Shown in pieces: positions 15,519-23,714 of a stretch of 30,384 bases of DNA; within the stretch, counting starts at the first letter, position 1; each line of letters opens with the position of its first letter. The DNA comes from an uncultured Lachnospiraceae bacterium. GTDB lineage: Bacteria; Bacillota; Clostridia; Lachnospirales; Lachnospiraceae. The position numbers and the translations under genes were made by a program. The notes beneath the pieces were generated by a model. That model made no database searches and was not told where the DNA came from. It saw nothing but the letters and a program-made list of their open reading frames with translations. The stretch spans positions 1 through 30,384 of the forward strand of contig CAJUSJ010000044.1 of assembly GCA_910588865.1 (NCBI GenBank), written 5' to 3'.

Positions 15519-16379
15519 CTAGGACCGCCAGGCATCCAAAGCATCCCTTGTGCGGTCCAGATAATTTCTTACCTTCTCATACTGAACGCTGGCCACACTG
15601 GAGAACAGGATGTCCACAATATTCAGCATCGCGATACGGGAACCTGTGGCCCCGCTGCGGAAGGTAATCTCCGGGGTGGAGATGTGGAGAACAATGTCCG
15701 CTCCCAAAGCCAGGCTGCTCTTGCTGTACCGGGTAATGGCCACGGTTTTGGCTCCATATTGCCGGATCAGCTCCAAAGCGCTTAGGATCTCCTTTGTCTC
15801 GCCTGAGTTTGACACCAAAACCGCCGCATCCTCAGGCTCCAACAAGGCGGCGGCTGTCTGAATGCCATGTCCGTCGACAAAGGCCCGGCACTGCTTGCGT
15901 ATGCGCATAAATTTCTGCATGGCATCCTGACACACCAGCCCCGACGCCCCCAGTCCGTACCAGTCGATTCTGGAAGCCTGGCACAGCAGAGAGACCGCCT
16001 CCGCCACCTGTCCCCGGTCAAGGACAGACAGGGTGTCCTCAATAGAGCGGCGGTTGTTGAGAGATACATTCTCTATGATGGTGTCCAGATCATCTCCAGG
16101 GCGGATATCTGTATATTCCCGTTTTCTCTCCTCCTCCCCTGAGCCAAGGGCTGAGGAAAGGCTTAAGACAAAGTCCCGGTATCCCCGGTATCCCAGCGCC
16201 TTACAGAACCGCAGCACCGAGGCCTCGCTGGTCTTGCTCCTCCTGGCCAGTTCATTGATGGACATGGCGGGTATGGCGCTTAAGCGGGTCTCAACATACT
16301 CCGCCACCGCCCGCTCCGTTCTGGTCATGGTGAGTTTTGCATCCCGAAGCCGAATCTCCACCGGATTACTCTGCAGCAT
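15519..16379 (-). CDS. murR: MurR/RpiR-family transcriptional regulator
   Basis: A 286-residue regulator with an N-terminal RpiR-type helix-turn-helix (MSINELARRSKTSEASVLRF followed by CKALGYRGYRDF, about residues 40-72). The C-terminal SIS domain includes IDWYGLGASGLVCQDA and AAVLVSNSGETKEILSALEL, where a phosphosugar is usually sensed. In known MurR proteins the effector is MurNAc-6-phosphate. Here the gene lies immediately upstream of, and in the same direction as, the operon with murQ and a MurNAc kinase, and is separated from it by its own terminator. The ATG at 16379 has AAAGGAGG 8 bases upstream; the frame extends 13 codons further without support. Whether it represses or activates the operon is not shown; a strong promoter flanked by symmetric sites suggests repression. 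Confidence 0.88.
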   Translation of the reverse strand: MLQSNPVEIRLRDAKLTMTRTERAVAEYVETRLSAIPAMSINELARRSKTSEASVLRFCKALGYRGYRDFVLSLSSALGSGEEERKREYTDIRPGDDLDTIIENVSLNNRRSIEDTLSVLDRGQVAEAVSLLCQASRIDWYGLGASGLVCQDAMQKFMRIRKQCRAFVDGHGIQTAAALLEPEDAAVLVSNSGETKEILSALELIRQYGAKTVAITRYSKSSLALGADIVLHISTPEITFRSGATGSRIAMLNIVDILFSSVASVQYEKVRNYLDRTRDALDAWRS

Positions 16380-16516
16380 TGGGTACTCCTCCTTTAAAGT
16401 AGTCGTCAGCCAGATCAAGAAAATGGGCTCCAGATAATAACAGTCCAGATGATCAGAGGAACCAAATTCTTGTCATATCTCCCACTAGTTTAGGCCTCCA
16501 AAGGTGAAAAGTCAAG

Positions 16517-16544
16517 AAAAAATCCGGAGCGCGCAAAGCCTCCG
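16517..16544 (-). terminator. Terminator-like hairpin after the response-regulator remnant
   Basis: CGGAG and CTCCG (minus strand) can pair and are followed by GATTTTTT. Inner GC/GC pairs with one bulge extend the stem. It may be the old terminator of the decayed gene or a second stop for glyS read-through. Confidence 0.55.
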
Positions 16545-16553
16545 AAACGCTGT

Positions 16554-16786
16554 TTACATGATAATAGCAGGGACCATGCTTGTCTGACGGATGTACTTTA
16601 AAACAGCCATGCCGCTGATTTTTGGTATCATCAGATCCAGCAGCACAAGATCGTAATGGCTGCCGCGAAACTGGGATTGATCTTTTTCCCCGTCCGGGGC
16701 ACATACCACCTCAAAACTTCAACTGTAAGGTAATCTCTCAGCATTTTGCTGATTTCCAAATCATCCTCAACTAATAAAATTCTCAT
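16554..16786 (-). pseudogene. Remnant of a response-regulator receiver domain
   Basis: An ATG opens MRILLVEDDLEISKMLRDYL, the first strand and acidic pocket of a receiver domain, but the frame is lost after about 23 codons. Reading continues in another frame from 16715 as FEVVCAPDGE and later YDLVLLDLMIPKISGM, with the phospho-acceptor Asp, then IRQTSMVPAIIM and a stop at 16554. A single missing base where a Gly codon is expected explains the first break. Another missing base would restore the usual LTA after IIM. The conserved Lys, the last third of the receiver and any output domain are absent, and no kinase gene is nearby. It lies between the glyS terminator and murR. I see it as a decayed two-component regulator; the 504-bp stretch 16380-16883 holds no intact gene. 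Confidence 0.8.
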
Positions 16787-16812
16787 GGCCGTTTCACCAA
16801 CTTAGTCAACGC

Positions 16813-16843
16813 AGAAAAGGCAGGTATCTGATTCCACCTGCCT
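16813..16843 (-). terminator. Intrinsic terminator of glyS
   Basis: AGGCAGGT and ACCTGCCT form a perfect 8-bp stem with a 10-nt loop, starting about 40 bases after the glyS stop. The minus strand continues with TTTTCTG. The T-run is short, but the stem is strong. Confidence 0.8.
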
Positions 16844-16883
16844 CTCTTCATACGAATCCTTATTCTGTCGCCTTATCATCCAA

Positions 16884-18278
16884 TCAAAACCGCAGTTTTT
16901 CCTCCAGGTAGGCCTTCAACTCCCCGATGGGCACTCTCACCTGATCCATGGTATCCCGGTCCCTGACCGTGACGGCGTGGTCCTCCTCGGAATCAAAATC
17001 ATAGGTCACGCAGAAGGGGGTGCCGATCTCATCCTGTCTTCTGTACCGTTTTCCGATATTTCCCCTGTCGTCAAATTCGCAGTTAAAATACTTGCTCAGT
17101 TCCCCGTAGACCTTCTCCGCGCCCTCGTTGAGCTTCTTGGACAGCGGCAGCACCCCTACCTTCACGGGAGCGATGGCTGGATGGAAATGAAGCACAGTAC
17201 GCACATCCCCCTCTCCGATCTCCTCCTCATCGTAGGCCGCGCACAGGAAAGCCAGGGTTACACGGTCCGCACCCAGGGACGGCTCAATAACATATGGGAT
17301 ATATTTTTCTTTCTTCTCGTCGTCAAAATAGGACATATCCTGTCCGGAAGTGTTCTGGTGCTGGGTCAGGTCATAGTCGGTCCTGTCGGCAATGCCCCAC
17401 AGCTCGCCCCAGCCAAAGGGGAATAAGAACTCAATGTCCGTGGTGGCCTTGCTGTAAAAGCACAGCTCCTCGGGAGAGTGGTCCCTGGCTCTCATCTCCT
17501 CGTCCTTCATGCCCAGGGCCTTCAGCCAGTTGATACAGAACTCCTTCCAGTAGGCAAACCACTGTAAGTCTGTGCCGGGAGCGCAGAAAAACTCCAGCTC
17601 CATCTGCTCAAACTCTCTGGTGCGGAAGGTAAAGTTCCCCGGGGTAATCTCGTTTCTGAAAGACTTTCCGATCTGGCCGATACCGAAGGGCAGCTTTTTT
17701 CTGGAAGTTCTCTGGACATTCTTAAAGTTCACAAAAATGCCCTGGGCCGTCTCGGGCCTTAAGTACACGGTGTTCTTGGCATCCTCTGTCGCGCCCTGGA
17801 AGGTCTTGAACATCAGATTGAACTGGCGGATGTCGGTGAAATCGTGCTTGCCGCAGCTTGGGCAGCAGATGTTCTTCTCCTCAATGTAATTCTTCATGTC
17901 CTCCTGGGACCAGGCGTCAACACTGCCCTCTATGGTAAGATTGTTCTCTTCCAGATAATCCTCGATCAGCTTGTCGGCCCGGAAACGCTCCTTACATGCC
18001 TTGCAGTCCATGAGAGGGTCGGAAAAGCCGCCTAAGTGCCCGGAAGCCACCCATGTCTGGGAATTCATCAGGATAGCGCAGTCCACGCCCACGTTGTAAG
18101 GGCTTTCCTGGACAAACTTCTGCCACCAGGCCTTTTTCACGTTATTCTTCAGCTCCACACCCAGGTTGCCGTAATCCCAGGTATTGGCCAGGCCGCCGTA
18201 GATCTCGGAGCCTGGATACACAAACCCTCTGGACTTTGCCAGAGCAACGATTTTTTCCATAGTCTTTTCCATCTTCAT
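16884..18278 (-). CDS. glyS: Glycyl-tRNA synthetase, single-chain alpha2 type
   Basis: Class II synthetase attaching glycine to tRNA-Gly. The 464 residues and the layout match the homodimeric (eukaryote/archaea-like) type, not the two-gene alpha2beta2 type. Seen are GFVYPGSEIYGGLANTWDYG at the start and zinc-type cysteines CKAC (92-95) and CPSCG. Class II motif 2 is FRNEITPGNFTFRTREFEQ, and motif 3 is EPSLGADRVTLAFLCAAY. The C-terminal anticodon-binding domain starts near APVKVGVLPL. The start may be residue 1 or the ATG two codons later, where AGG has the better spacing. No T-box leader is possible in the 24-bp gap, so it is probably read from the upstream genes. Confidence 0.97.
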   Translation of the reverse strand: MKMEKTMEKIVALAKSRGFVYPGSEIYGGLANTWDYGNLGVELKNNVKKAWWQKFVQESPYNVGVDCAILMNSQTWVASGHLGGFSDPLMDCKACKERFRADKLIEDYLEENNLTIEGSVDAWSQEDMKNYIEEKNICCPSCGKHDFTDIRQFNLMFKTFQGATEDAKNTVYLRPETAQGIFVNFKNVQRTSRKKLPFGIGQIGKSFRNEITPGNFTFRTREFEQMELEFFCAPGTDLQWFAYWKEFCINWLKALGMKDEEMRARDHSPEELCFYSKATTDIEFLFPFGWGELWGIADRTDYDLTQHQNTSGQDMSYFDDEKKEKYIPYVIEPSLGADRVTLAFLCAAYDEEEIGEGDVRTVLHFHPAIAPVKVGVLPLSKKLNEGAEKVYGELSKYFNCEFDDRGNIGKRYRRQDEIGTPFCVTYDFDSEEDHAVTVRDRDTMDQVRVPIGELKAYLEEKLRF

Positions 18279-18302
18279 TATCCTGCCTTTATATTTTTAT
18301 TA

Positions 18303-18935
18303 TTATCGAAATACGATCCAGGCGGTCCCCTCTGTCACCTTGGCCGTGTACTCATCTGTTAAGTCCACAGCTCCGCTGTAAAAGATGATCTTCCCTTCTG
18401 TCTGAACCGTCACCGGCCCTGACACCACTGCCATGGGAAGGTCTTTCTTTTTCAGCACCTCCTGGCTGGTGACCGCGGAGTTCTTTCTCACATCTGTCCA
18501 ACCGCCCTCCGGCCCGCTGCCTGTTAAGCCCGCGGTGTTGGTGGTGATCACAAGACTGTCCGGATGATTGGCCGTATCCTGGCTGATCAGGGTAAACCGG
18601 CATAAATCCTCCGGGGAAGCGTATTGGTACACAACAGAGGCTTTCCCCCCTTCCATTGTACACTGAGAGAGCGTTACCGGCTCCGGCGTATCTGGCGTGC
18701 CGTATTGGCTGTTGTAATCCGCCAGCTCCCGGGAGGCCATGGCCTGCAGCTCCTCCGCGCGGTAGCCTGTGTCCAATGGGTCATAGCTCTCCATAAGGGC
18801 AGTATACAGTTCTCCCTCCCTGGACACATACACGGCATTCTGCTGGGGCGGAAATGTGCTGCTGCCCCTGGGGCCGCATGCCGACATAATCACTCCTGCC
18901 GCCAGGACAAGCGCCGCCATCCCTGTTCTCTCCAT
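18303..18935 (-). CDS. Small lipoprotein of unknown function
   Basis: I do not recognise this 210-residue protein. Its N-terminus (MERTGMAALVLAAGVIMSAC) is a lipoprotein signal with lipidation at Cys20, followed by a Ser/Pro/Gln-rich linker. The mature part is a soluble mixed alpha/beta region with segments such as ASVVYQYASPEDLCRFTLIS and KIIFYSGAVDLTDEYTAKV, without catalytic motifs that I know. It should sit on the outer face of the membrane. It lies 57 bases after recO and 24 before glyS, inserted into an otherwise common era-recO-glyS order. Probably co-transcribed with both. Confidence 0.8.
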   Translation of the reverse strand: MERTGMAALVLAAGVIMSACGPRGSSTFPPQQNAVYVSREGELYTALMESYDPLDTGYRAEELQAMASRELADYNSQYGTPDTPEPVTLSQCTMEGGKASVVYQYASPEDLCRFTLISQDTANHPDSLVITTNTAGLTGSGPEGGWTDVRKNSAVTSQEVLKKKDLPMAVVSGPVTVQTEGKIIFYSGAVDLTDEYTAKVTEGTAWIVFR

Positions 18936-18992
18936 ATCTTCCTCCTGCTTTCCATGTATTCTCAGATATTATACTTGCTCGCGCCTATATTT

Positions 18993-19682
18993 TCAACACT
19001 TTTCTTTCACAGGCGCTTTGGGGGTCCCTCCCAAACCTGTCATAGCGTTTAGGATCTCCAGGGAGTGGAAATCCCGGTCTATGTAATGGCTCTTGTTCAA
19101 TTCCACACATCTCTGGAATTCCTCCAGCACCTGGGGTGTCACCGTGAAGGTGTAGAGCTTCTCGAAAGGGGCCGCCACCACGTACTCCCATGTGTAATTT
19201 GCCGAATCTCCTGTCTTTAAAGGCGGATGTTCCGTGTACTCTCCATTGATCACCATGGCCTTCAGCTCAAAGATCCGCCGGACCAGCTCATTGGGGATGT
19301 GCTGGTTGGACAGAGCCCGCAGAGACTGATACACTAAAAGGAGCATGGCGCTGCCGTCTAAGTTCTCCCTGGTGTAATAATCCGTCACTTCCAGAAAATA
19401 CTGGCCATAGCAGGCCGCCTCAATATCCCCTGCCAGCTCGTCAAAATAGCGGCTGATCTGGGCGGATTGAAGGGTGTAAGCGTCCCTTCCCTCAAAAAGC
19501 TTAAACACTCCAAAGGCGAAAGACCGGCTGGGCCCCATAAGATTGCTTCCCGGCCTTTTGGCTCCTCTGGCAAAGGCCGTGATCTTTCCCCGCTCCCTGG
19601 TGAGGACCACAAGCCGTCTGTCATACTCGCCCACAGCCGTGGATTTTATAACCATGCCCGTCAGTTCCAGAGGCTCTCTCAC
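18993..19682 (-). CDS. recO: DNA repair protein RecO
   Basis: Loads RecA onto SSB-coated single-stranded DNA together with RecR. The 229 residues show the N-terminal OB-fold (ELTGMVIKSTAVGEYDRRLV, then GKITAFARGAKRPGS) and the helical C-terminal domain. The zinc-finger cysteines that many RecO proteins carry in the last third are missing; TGDSANYTWEYVVAAP stands in that place. The start is GTG with GGAGG 9 bases upstream; the first ATG, at residue 10, would remove the first OB strand. It follows era after 112 bp in which I see no gene. The era-recO-glyS order supports the call. Confidence 0.93.
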   Translation of the reverse strand: MREPLELTGMVIKSTAVGEYDRRLVVLTRERGKITAFARGAKRPGSNLMGPSRSFAFGVFKLFEGRDAYTLQSAQISRYFDELAGDIEAACYGQYFLEVTDYYTRENLDGSAMLLLVYQSLRALSNQHIPNELVRRIFELKAMVINGEYTEHPPLKTGDSANYTWEYVVAAPFEKLYTFTVTPQVLEEFQRCVELNKSHYIDRDFHSLEILNAMTGLGGTPKAPVKEKC

Positions 19683-19794
19683 ACCCTCAATCCTCCCTTC
19701 CCTTATGGCTCATGCCCCTGCCTGTTTTCCCCGCCTCCCTCTGGATAAAACCTCCATTCGCTGGTGACAGCGCCGGAAACCTGGCAGGGAGAGC

Positions 19795-20691
19795 TTACTG
19801 AAAGTATCCATAATTTTTCATGTACAGCTGGCTGTCCCGCCACTCTTTGCGCACCTTTACCCACAGCTGCAGGTTCACCCTGGCTCCCATAAGGTTCTCG
19901 ATCTCCCCCCGGGCGGCGCTTCCGATCCGCTTTAGCATGGAGCCGCCTTTGCCGATGATGATCCCCTTGTGGGATTCCCGCTCGCACACAATGGTGGCCT
20001 CGATGTCGAACAGCCCGTTCTTCCGCTCCTTCATGGATTCTATGGTCACCGCGATGCCGTGGGGGATCTCCTCCTCCAGGAGCCTTAAGGCTTTCTCACG
20101 GATCAGTTCCGCGGCGATCTGGCGCATGGGCTGGTCTGTGACCGTGTCCTCGTCATAGTACTGAGGGCCGTAAGGGAGATATTGGAAGATCAGTTCTGTC
20201 ATCTTTTCCGTGTTCTTGTCCTTTAAGGCGGACACCGGCACGATGTCCGCGAAGTCATGTACCTTCCGGTATGCCTCCATGTAGGTCAGGATATCATCCT
20301 GGTTCTTCACGGTGTCGATCTTGTTGATCACAAGGATCACCGGCGTCTTCACCTTTCCCAGAATCTCGGCGATATGGCGCTCTCCCGCGCCTATGAAGGT
20401 GGACGGCTCCACCAGCCACAGAATCACGTCCACCTCCTTTAGTGTACCCTCCGCCACGTTGACCATGTATTCTCCCAGTTTATTTTTTGCTTTGTGGATG
20501 CCTGGAGTGTCCAGAAAAATAATCTGGCCTCTCTTGTCGGTGTACACGGTCTGGATCCGGTTTCTGGTGGTCTGGGGCTTCTCCGATGTGATGGCGATCT
20601 TCTGCCCGATCAGATGGTTCATCAGGGTGGACTTGCCCACATTGGGCCTGCCCACAAGGGCCGCGAAACCTGATTTAAAATTCTCTTCCAT
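19795..20691 (-). CDS. era: GTPase Era
   Basis: Essential GTPase that binds 16S rRNA and helps assemble the 30S subunit. All GTPase motifs are present: G1 GRPNVGKST (14-22), G2 in KPQTTRNRIQ, G3 DTPGIH, G4 NKID and G5 VSALK. The C-terminal KH domain shows GIIIGKGGSMLKRIG. The 298 residues are typical. The ATG directly abuts the TAA of the M16 peptidase gene, with GAGGGAG upstream inside that gene, so the two are translated in tandem. Confidence 0.98.
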   Translation of the reverse strand: MEENFKSGFAALVGRPNVGKSTLMNHLIGQKIAITSEKPQTTRNRIQTVYTDKRGQIIFLDTPGIHKAKNKLGEYMVNVAEGTLKEVDVILWLVEPSTFIGAGERHIAEILGKVKTPVILVINKIDTVKNQDDILTYMEAYRKVHDFADIVPVSALKDKNTEKMTELIFQYLPYGPQYYDEDTVTDQPMRQIAAELIREKALRLLEEEIPHGIAVTIESMKERKNGLFDIEATIVCERESHKGIIIGKGGSMLKRIGSAARGEIENLMGARVNLQLWVKVRKEWRDSQLYMKNYGYFQ

Positions 20692-23628
20692 TTAATCGTC
20701 TCCCTCAGCTGTGGTGAAGAGGGTCTTGACCTGGCCGAACAGGCTCTTGTCCGCCTCAATCCTCTCCTCGTTTCCGATGGCGCAGATACTCCCTGTGTCC
20801 AGGATGGCCTTCACCAGCCCCGAAAGGGCCCGGATATCCTCGGCTCTGGCGTCCAGCACCTGATCCCTCTCCTCCTGGAGCATCTGGTCGGTAACACCGG
20901 ACAGGTAGGCGGACAGCCCTCTGGCGCCTTTATCGGACGGGTTTAAGGGAGTATCCATGGAGCTGATGGTGCCGATAACATACTTTGTCATATCCCTCTC
21001 ATCCGCGTCAAAGTCTTCCAGATATTTTACCATATCTTCATAGACCTGGTTGGTCTGGGCCACATTGGGATCCCGGTAGGACACAAAATACCCTTCTCCG
21101 GACCGGCCAAACCCGCTCATGCAGCCATATGCCCCGCCTTTTACTCTCAGGTTCAGCCACAGGTAATCGTAGCTTAGGATCAGCTTCAGGATCCTCAGGG
21201 CTCCTGTGTACTCATAACCGGCCTGGCGGAAATTGCCGCACCTGGCCACATAATTTACCTGAGAAGCGGTCTTGAAGCCCTCGTTTTTATTGTCCGCCTT
21301 AAAGGGGTAGGGGTATTTCTCCCCGCTGCCCCCGCGAAGCCGGTCTGTCAGTTTCTTCATGGATGACCGCAGAGAGGCAAAGCCCTCCTGGCTGGCAGTG
21401 TAGCTCACCAGCATGTTGTCCACCGTGAACAGCTTACCCGCCACCTCTTTTAATTTTCCGATCAGTCTATCCGAATCCTTGTCAAAGTCCTTTACCACAT
21501 TCTCCAAAAACTGGTAAAATCCGATGCCGCCTACTTTGTCGTTAAAGGATGAGGTAGGGGAGAAATAGGATGTGGCCCTGGACACTGCCGCGCTGTGGCT
21601 GGCGTTTTCCAGTCTCATTCTGGACCGGGACTTGGTTTCCTTAAGGATCTCTCCAAGACGCTTTTTGTCCTCCAGCTTAGAGGTGGTCAGGATCTCTCCC
21701 GTGATGTCAAAAGCAAAGTCCAGTTTCTCATACAGAACCCTGGCCTCTGCCATAAAGGCACCCGAGAACCCGGGCAGGTTTTTTAAATTCACATAGGAAG
21801 CCGCGCTGAAGGTGATGCCGCCGCTGTTTAAATGGATCTCGCTGGTCAAGTCGCTGTAAGTGTGATTTTCCGTGTCCACATACCCCAGAACGGCTTTCAG
21901 AAGCCCCACATAAGGGATATCCTCCGCCGGAACCCTGTCTGTGTTAAACAGGATCCGGACATAGCCGATGCCAGAGGTAAACATGTCGTGGCTCAGTACC
22001 TGGACTCCGTCTATCAGGTGTTCTGTCCAGTTCAGCTTCTCCGCCTTCCGGCCGATGTCCGACCTCTTTAACATGGGAATCCGCTCCAGCTCTTCCTTGG
22101 TAGAGGGAGTGTCCTGGTATTCTTTTAACTCCTCTGTCTGCCGGATCAGGCGGCGGATCTCCTCCTTGGACAGCCCCGCTTTATGCTGAGCCAGCTTCCG
22201 GGCCAGGGCAGCGTCCTCCCTGGCGGTGAGATTTCTCTCCGGCTTCACTACAAGAACAGCCTCAAAGGGATTATCCAGAAGCCAGGTCCTGATCAGCTCC
22301 TCAAAATATCCCTTCTCCACAGCCGCTTTCAGATAGTCGAAGGTATCCTGGTATTCCAGGTGGGTCAGGGGATCCCCGCCGTACAGCCAGCTGTCCATGG
22401 ACTGGAGACCGTACATCAGCCCCTTTGGCGTGGTACCGTAATCTGCCTCCCGGTACCGGAACTCCAGATAGTTGAGGCCGGCCAGAAGGCTCTTCCGGTT
22501 GATCCCCTGGTCTGCCAGCTTTCTGAGGGTGCCCTTCACCACTGCCAGAAATTCTCCCTTCTGGCACCCATCCGTGCCCTTGGCCACCACGGAAAAGCAG
22601 GGCTGCAGAATCCCGCTGTCGTATCCTCCGAAGATATCATGGCCAATGCCCGCGTCTAAAAGGGCCTGCTTTAAGGGGGCCCCAGGAGCGTTGATCAGGG
22701 TATACTCCAGGATCTGGAAGGCCACGTAGAGCTTTGGATCCAGGTCAGTGCCCACCACGTCGGCAATGGACAGGTAGGTGTTGTGCTCCTCCTCTTCTTC
22801 CTCTGTGATGGAGTAGGAGATCTCCTCGGTCTTTGGCTGTTCAAAGGGCTGCTGCGGGGCGATCCGGGAGTCCACCTCCTGCCTGTCGTAGCCGCTTAAG
22901 TACGCCTCATCCAACCAGGTAAGCTTCTGAACCATATCCATGTCCCCGTAGAGATAGATATAGCTGTTGGATGGGTGATAGTAGGTCCTGTGAAAATCCA
23001 GGAACGCCTCATAGGTCAGATCGGGAATATCCTTTGGATCCCCTCCTGACTCGTTGCCATAGCAGGTGTCCGGAAACAGCATCTTCTGGGTGTAACGCTC
23101 CAGCACGCTCTCCGGAGAGGAAAACGCCCCCTTCATCTCATTGTAGACCACGCCGTTGTACTTAAGCTCCCCGTCCTCAGACTCAAGCTCATAGTGCCAG
23201 CCTTCCTGCAGGAAGATCTTAGGCTCCTTGTAAATGTTTGGATGGAGCACCGCGTCCATGTACACATCCATCAGGTTCTGGAAATCCTTCTCATTGGTGC
23301 TGGCCACCGGATATACCGTCTTGTCCGGATAGGTCATGGCATTTAAAAATGTATTCAGCGACCCTTTCACCAGTTCCACAAAAGGGTCCTTTACCGGAAA
23401 TTTCTCCGAGCCGCACAATACGCTGTGCTCCAGGATGTGGGCCACCCCGGTGCTGTCAGCGGGCGGGGTGCGGAAGCCTATGGAGAACACCTTGTTCTCG
23501 TCATCATTGGACAGCAGAAACAGCCTGGCCCCGCTTTTCTTATGTTCCAGAATATAGGCAGCGGAGTTCAGCTCCCTCACCTGTCTTTCCTCTTTTAATG
23601 TGTAGGCCTGTAAATCTTTTATTGTCAT
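20692..23628 (-). CDS. M16C (PreP-like) insulinase-family metallopeptidase
   Basis: Zinc peptidase of 978 residues, the size of the presequence-protease/Cym1 group with four M16 domains in one chain. The inverted zinc motif HILEH (residues 64-68) is intact, and the distal Glu ligand is in VVYNEMKGAFS. Further family marks are GSEKFPVKDPFVELVKGSL, TFLNAMTYPDKTVYPVAS and the later VKGGAYGCMSGFGRSGEGYF. No signal peptide is present, so it should degrade peptides in the cytoplasm. I choose the ATG at 23628 (AAAGGA upstream); the frame extends back to 23757 and overlaps the preceding gene, and an ATG at 23700 is a possible alternative. Immediately followed by era. Confidence 0.95.
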   Translation of the reverse strand: MTIKDLQAYTLKEERQVRELNSAAYILEHKKSGARLFLLSNDDENKVFSIGFRTPPADSTGVAHILEHSVLCGSEKFPVKDPFVELVKGSLNTFLNAMTYPDKTVYPVASTNEKDFQNLMDVYMDAVLHPNIYKEPKIFLQEGWHYELESEDGELKYNGVVYNEMKGAFSSPESVLERYTQKMLFPDTCYGNESGGDPKDIPDLTYEAFLDFHRTYYHPSNSYIYLYGDMDMVQKLTWLDEAYLSGYDRQEVDSRIAPQQPFEQPKTEEISYSITEEEEEEHNTYLSIADVVGTDLDPKLYVAFQILEYTLINAPGAPLKQALLDAGIGHDIFGGYDSGILQPCFSVVAKGTDGCQKGEFLAVVKGTLRKLADQGINRKSLLAGLNYLEFRYREADYGTTPKGLMYGLQSMDSWLYGGDPLTHLEYQDTFDYLKAAVEKGYFEELIRTWLLDNPFEAVLVVKPERNLTAREDAALARKLAQHKAGLSKEEIRRLIRQTEELKEYQDTPSTKEELERIPMLKRSDIGRKAEKLNWTEHLIDGVQVLSHDMFTSGIGYVRILFNTDRVPAEDIPYVGLLKAVLGYVDTENHTYSDLTSEIHLNSGGITFSAASYVNLKNLPGFSGAFMAEARVLYEKLDFAFDITGEILTTSKLEDKKRLGEILKETKSRSRMRLENASHSAAVSRATSYFSPTSSFNDKVGGIGFYQFLENVVKDFDKDSDRLIGKLKEVAGKLFTVDNMLVSYTASQEGFASLRSSMKKLTDRLRGGSGEKYPYPFKADNKNEGFKTASQVNYVARCGNFRQAGYEYTGALRILKLILSYDYLWLNLRVKGGAYGCMSGFGRSGEGYFVSYRDPNVAQTNQVYEDMVKYLEDFDADERDMTKYVIGTISSMDTPLNPSDKGARGLSAYLSGVTDQMLQEERDQVLDARAEDIRALSGLVKAILDTGSICAIGNEERIEADKSLFGQVKTLFTTAEGDD

Positions 23629-23714
23629 ATCGCTTTCATTCCTTTTCTCTTTATTTTCGCGGACAATATCTCCTATATATCTTGTGAAACTCTGTATCAT
23701 ATTATCCGTCCCGG

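Noticed and set aside
16385..16500. Promoter of murR
   Set aside because: An extended -10 (TG-T-TATTAT) is visible on the minus strand, but no -35 box at the right distance could be found, so I do not list it as a feature.
16453..16704. Minus-strand open frame of 83 codons after glyS
   Set aside because: It is an out-of-frame reading of the response-regulator remnant; the conserved receiver sequence lies in another frame.
18279..18302. Possible T-box leader of glyS
   Set aside because: Only 24 bases separate glyS from the lipoprotein gene, too few for a T-box, and no T-box sequence was seen.
22183..22659. Open frame of 158 codons on the plus strand
   Set aside because: It is antisense to the M16C peptidase, which carries all family motifs.
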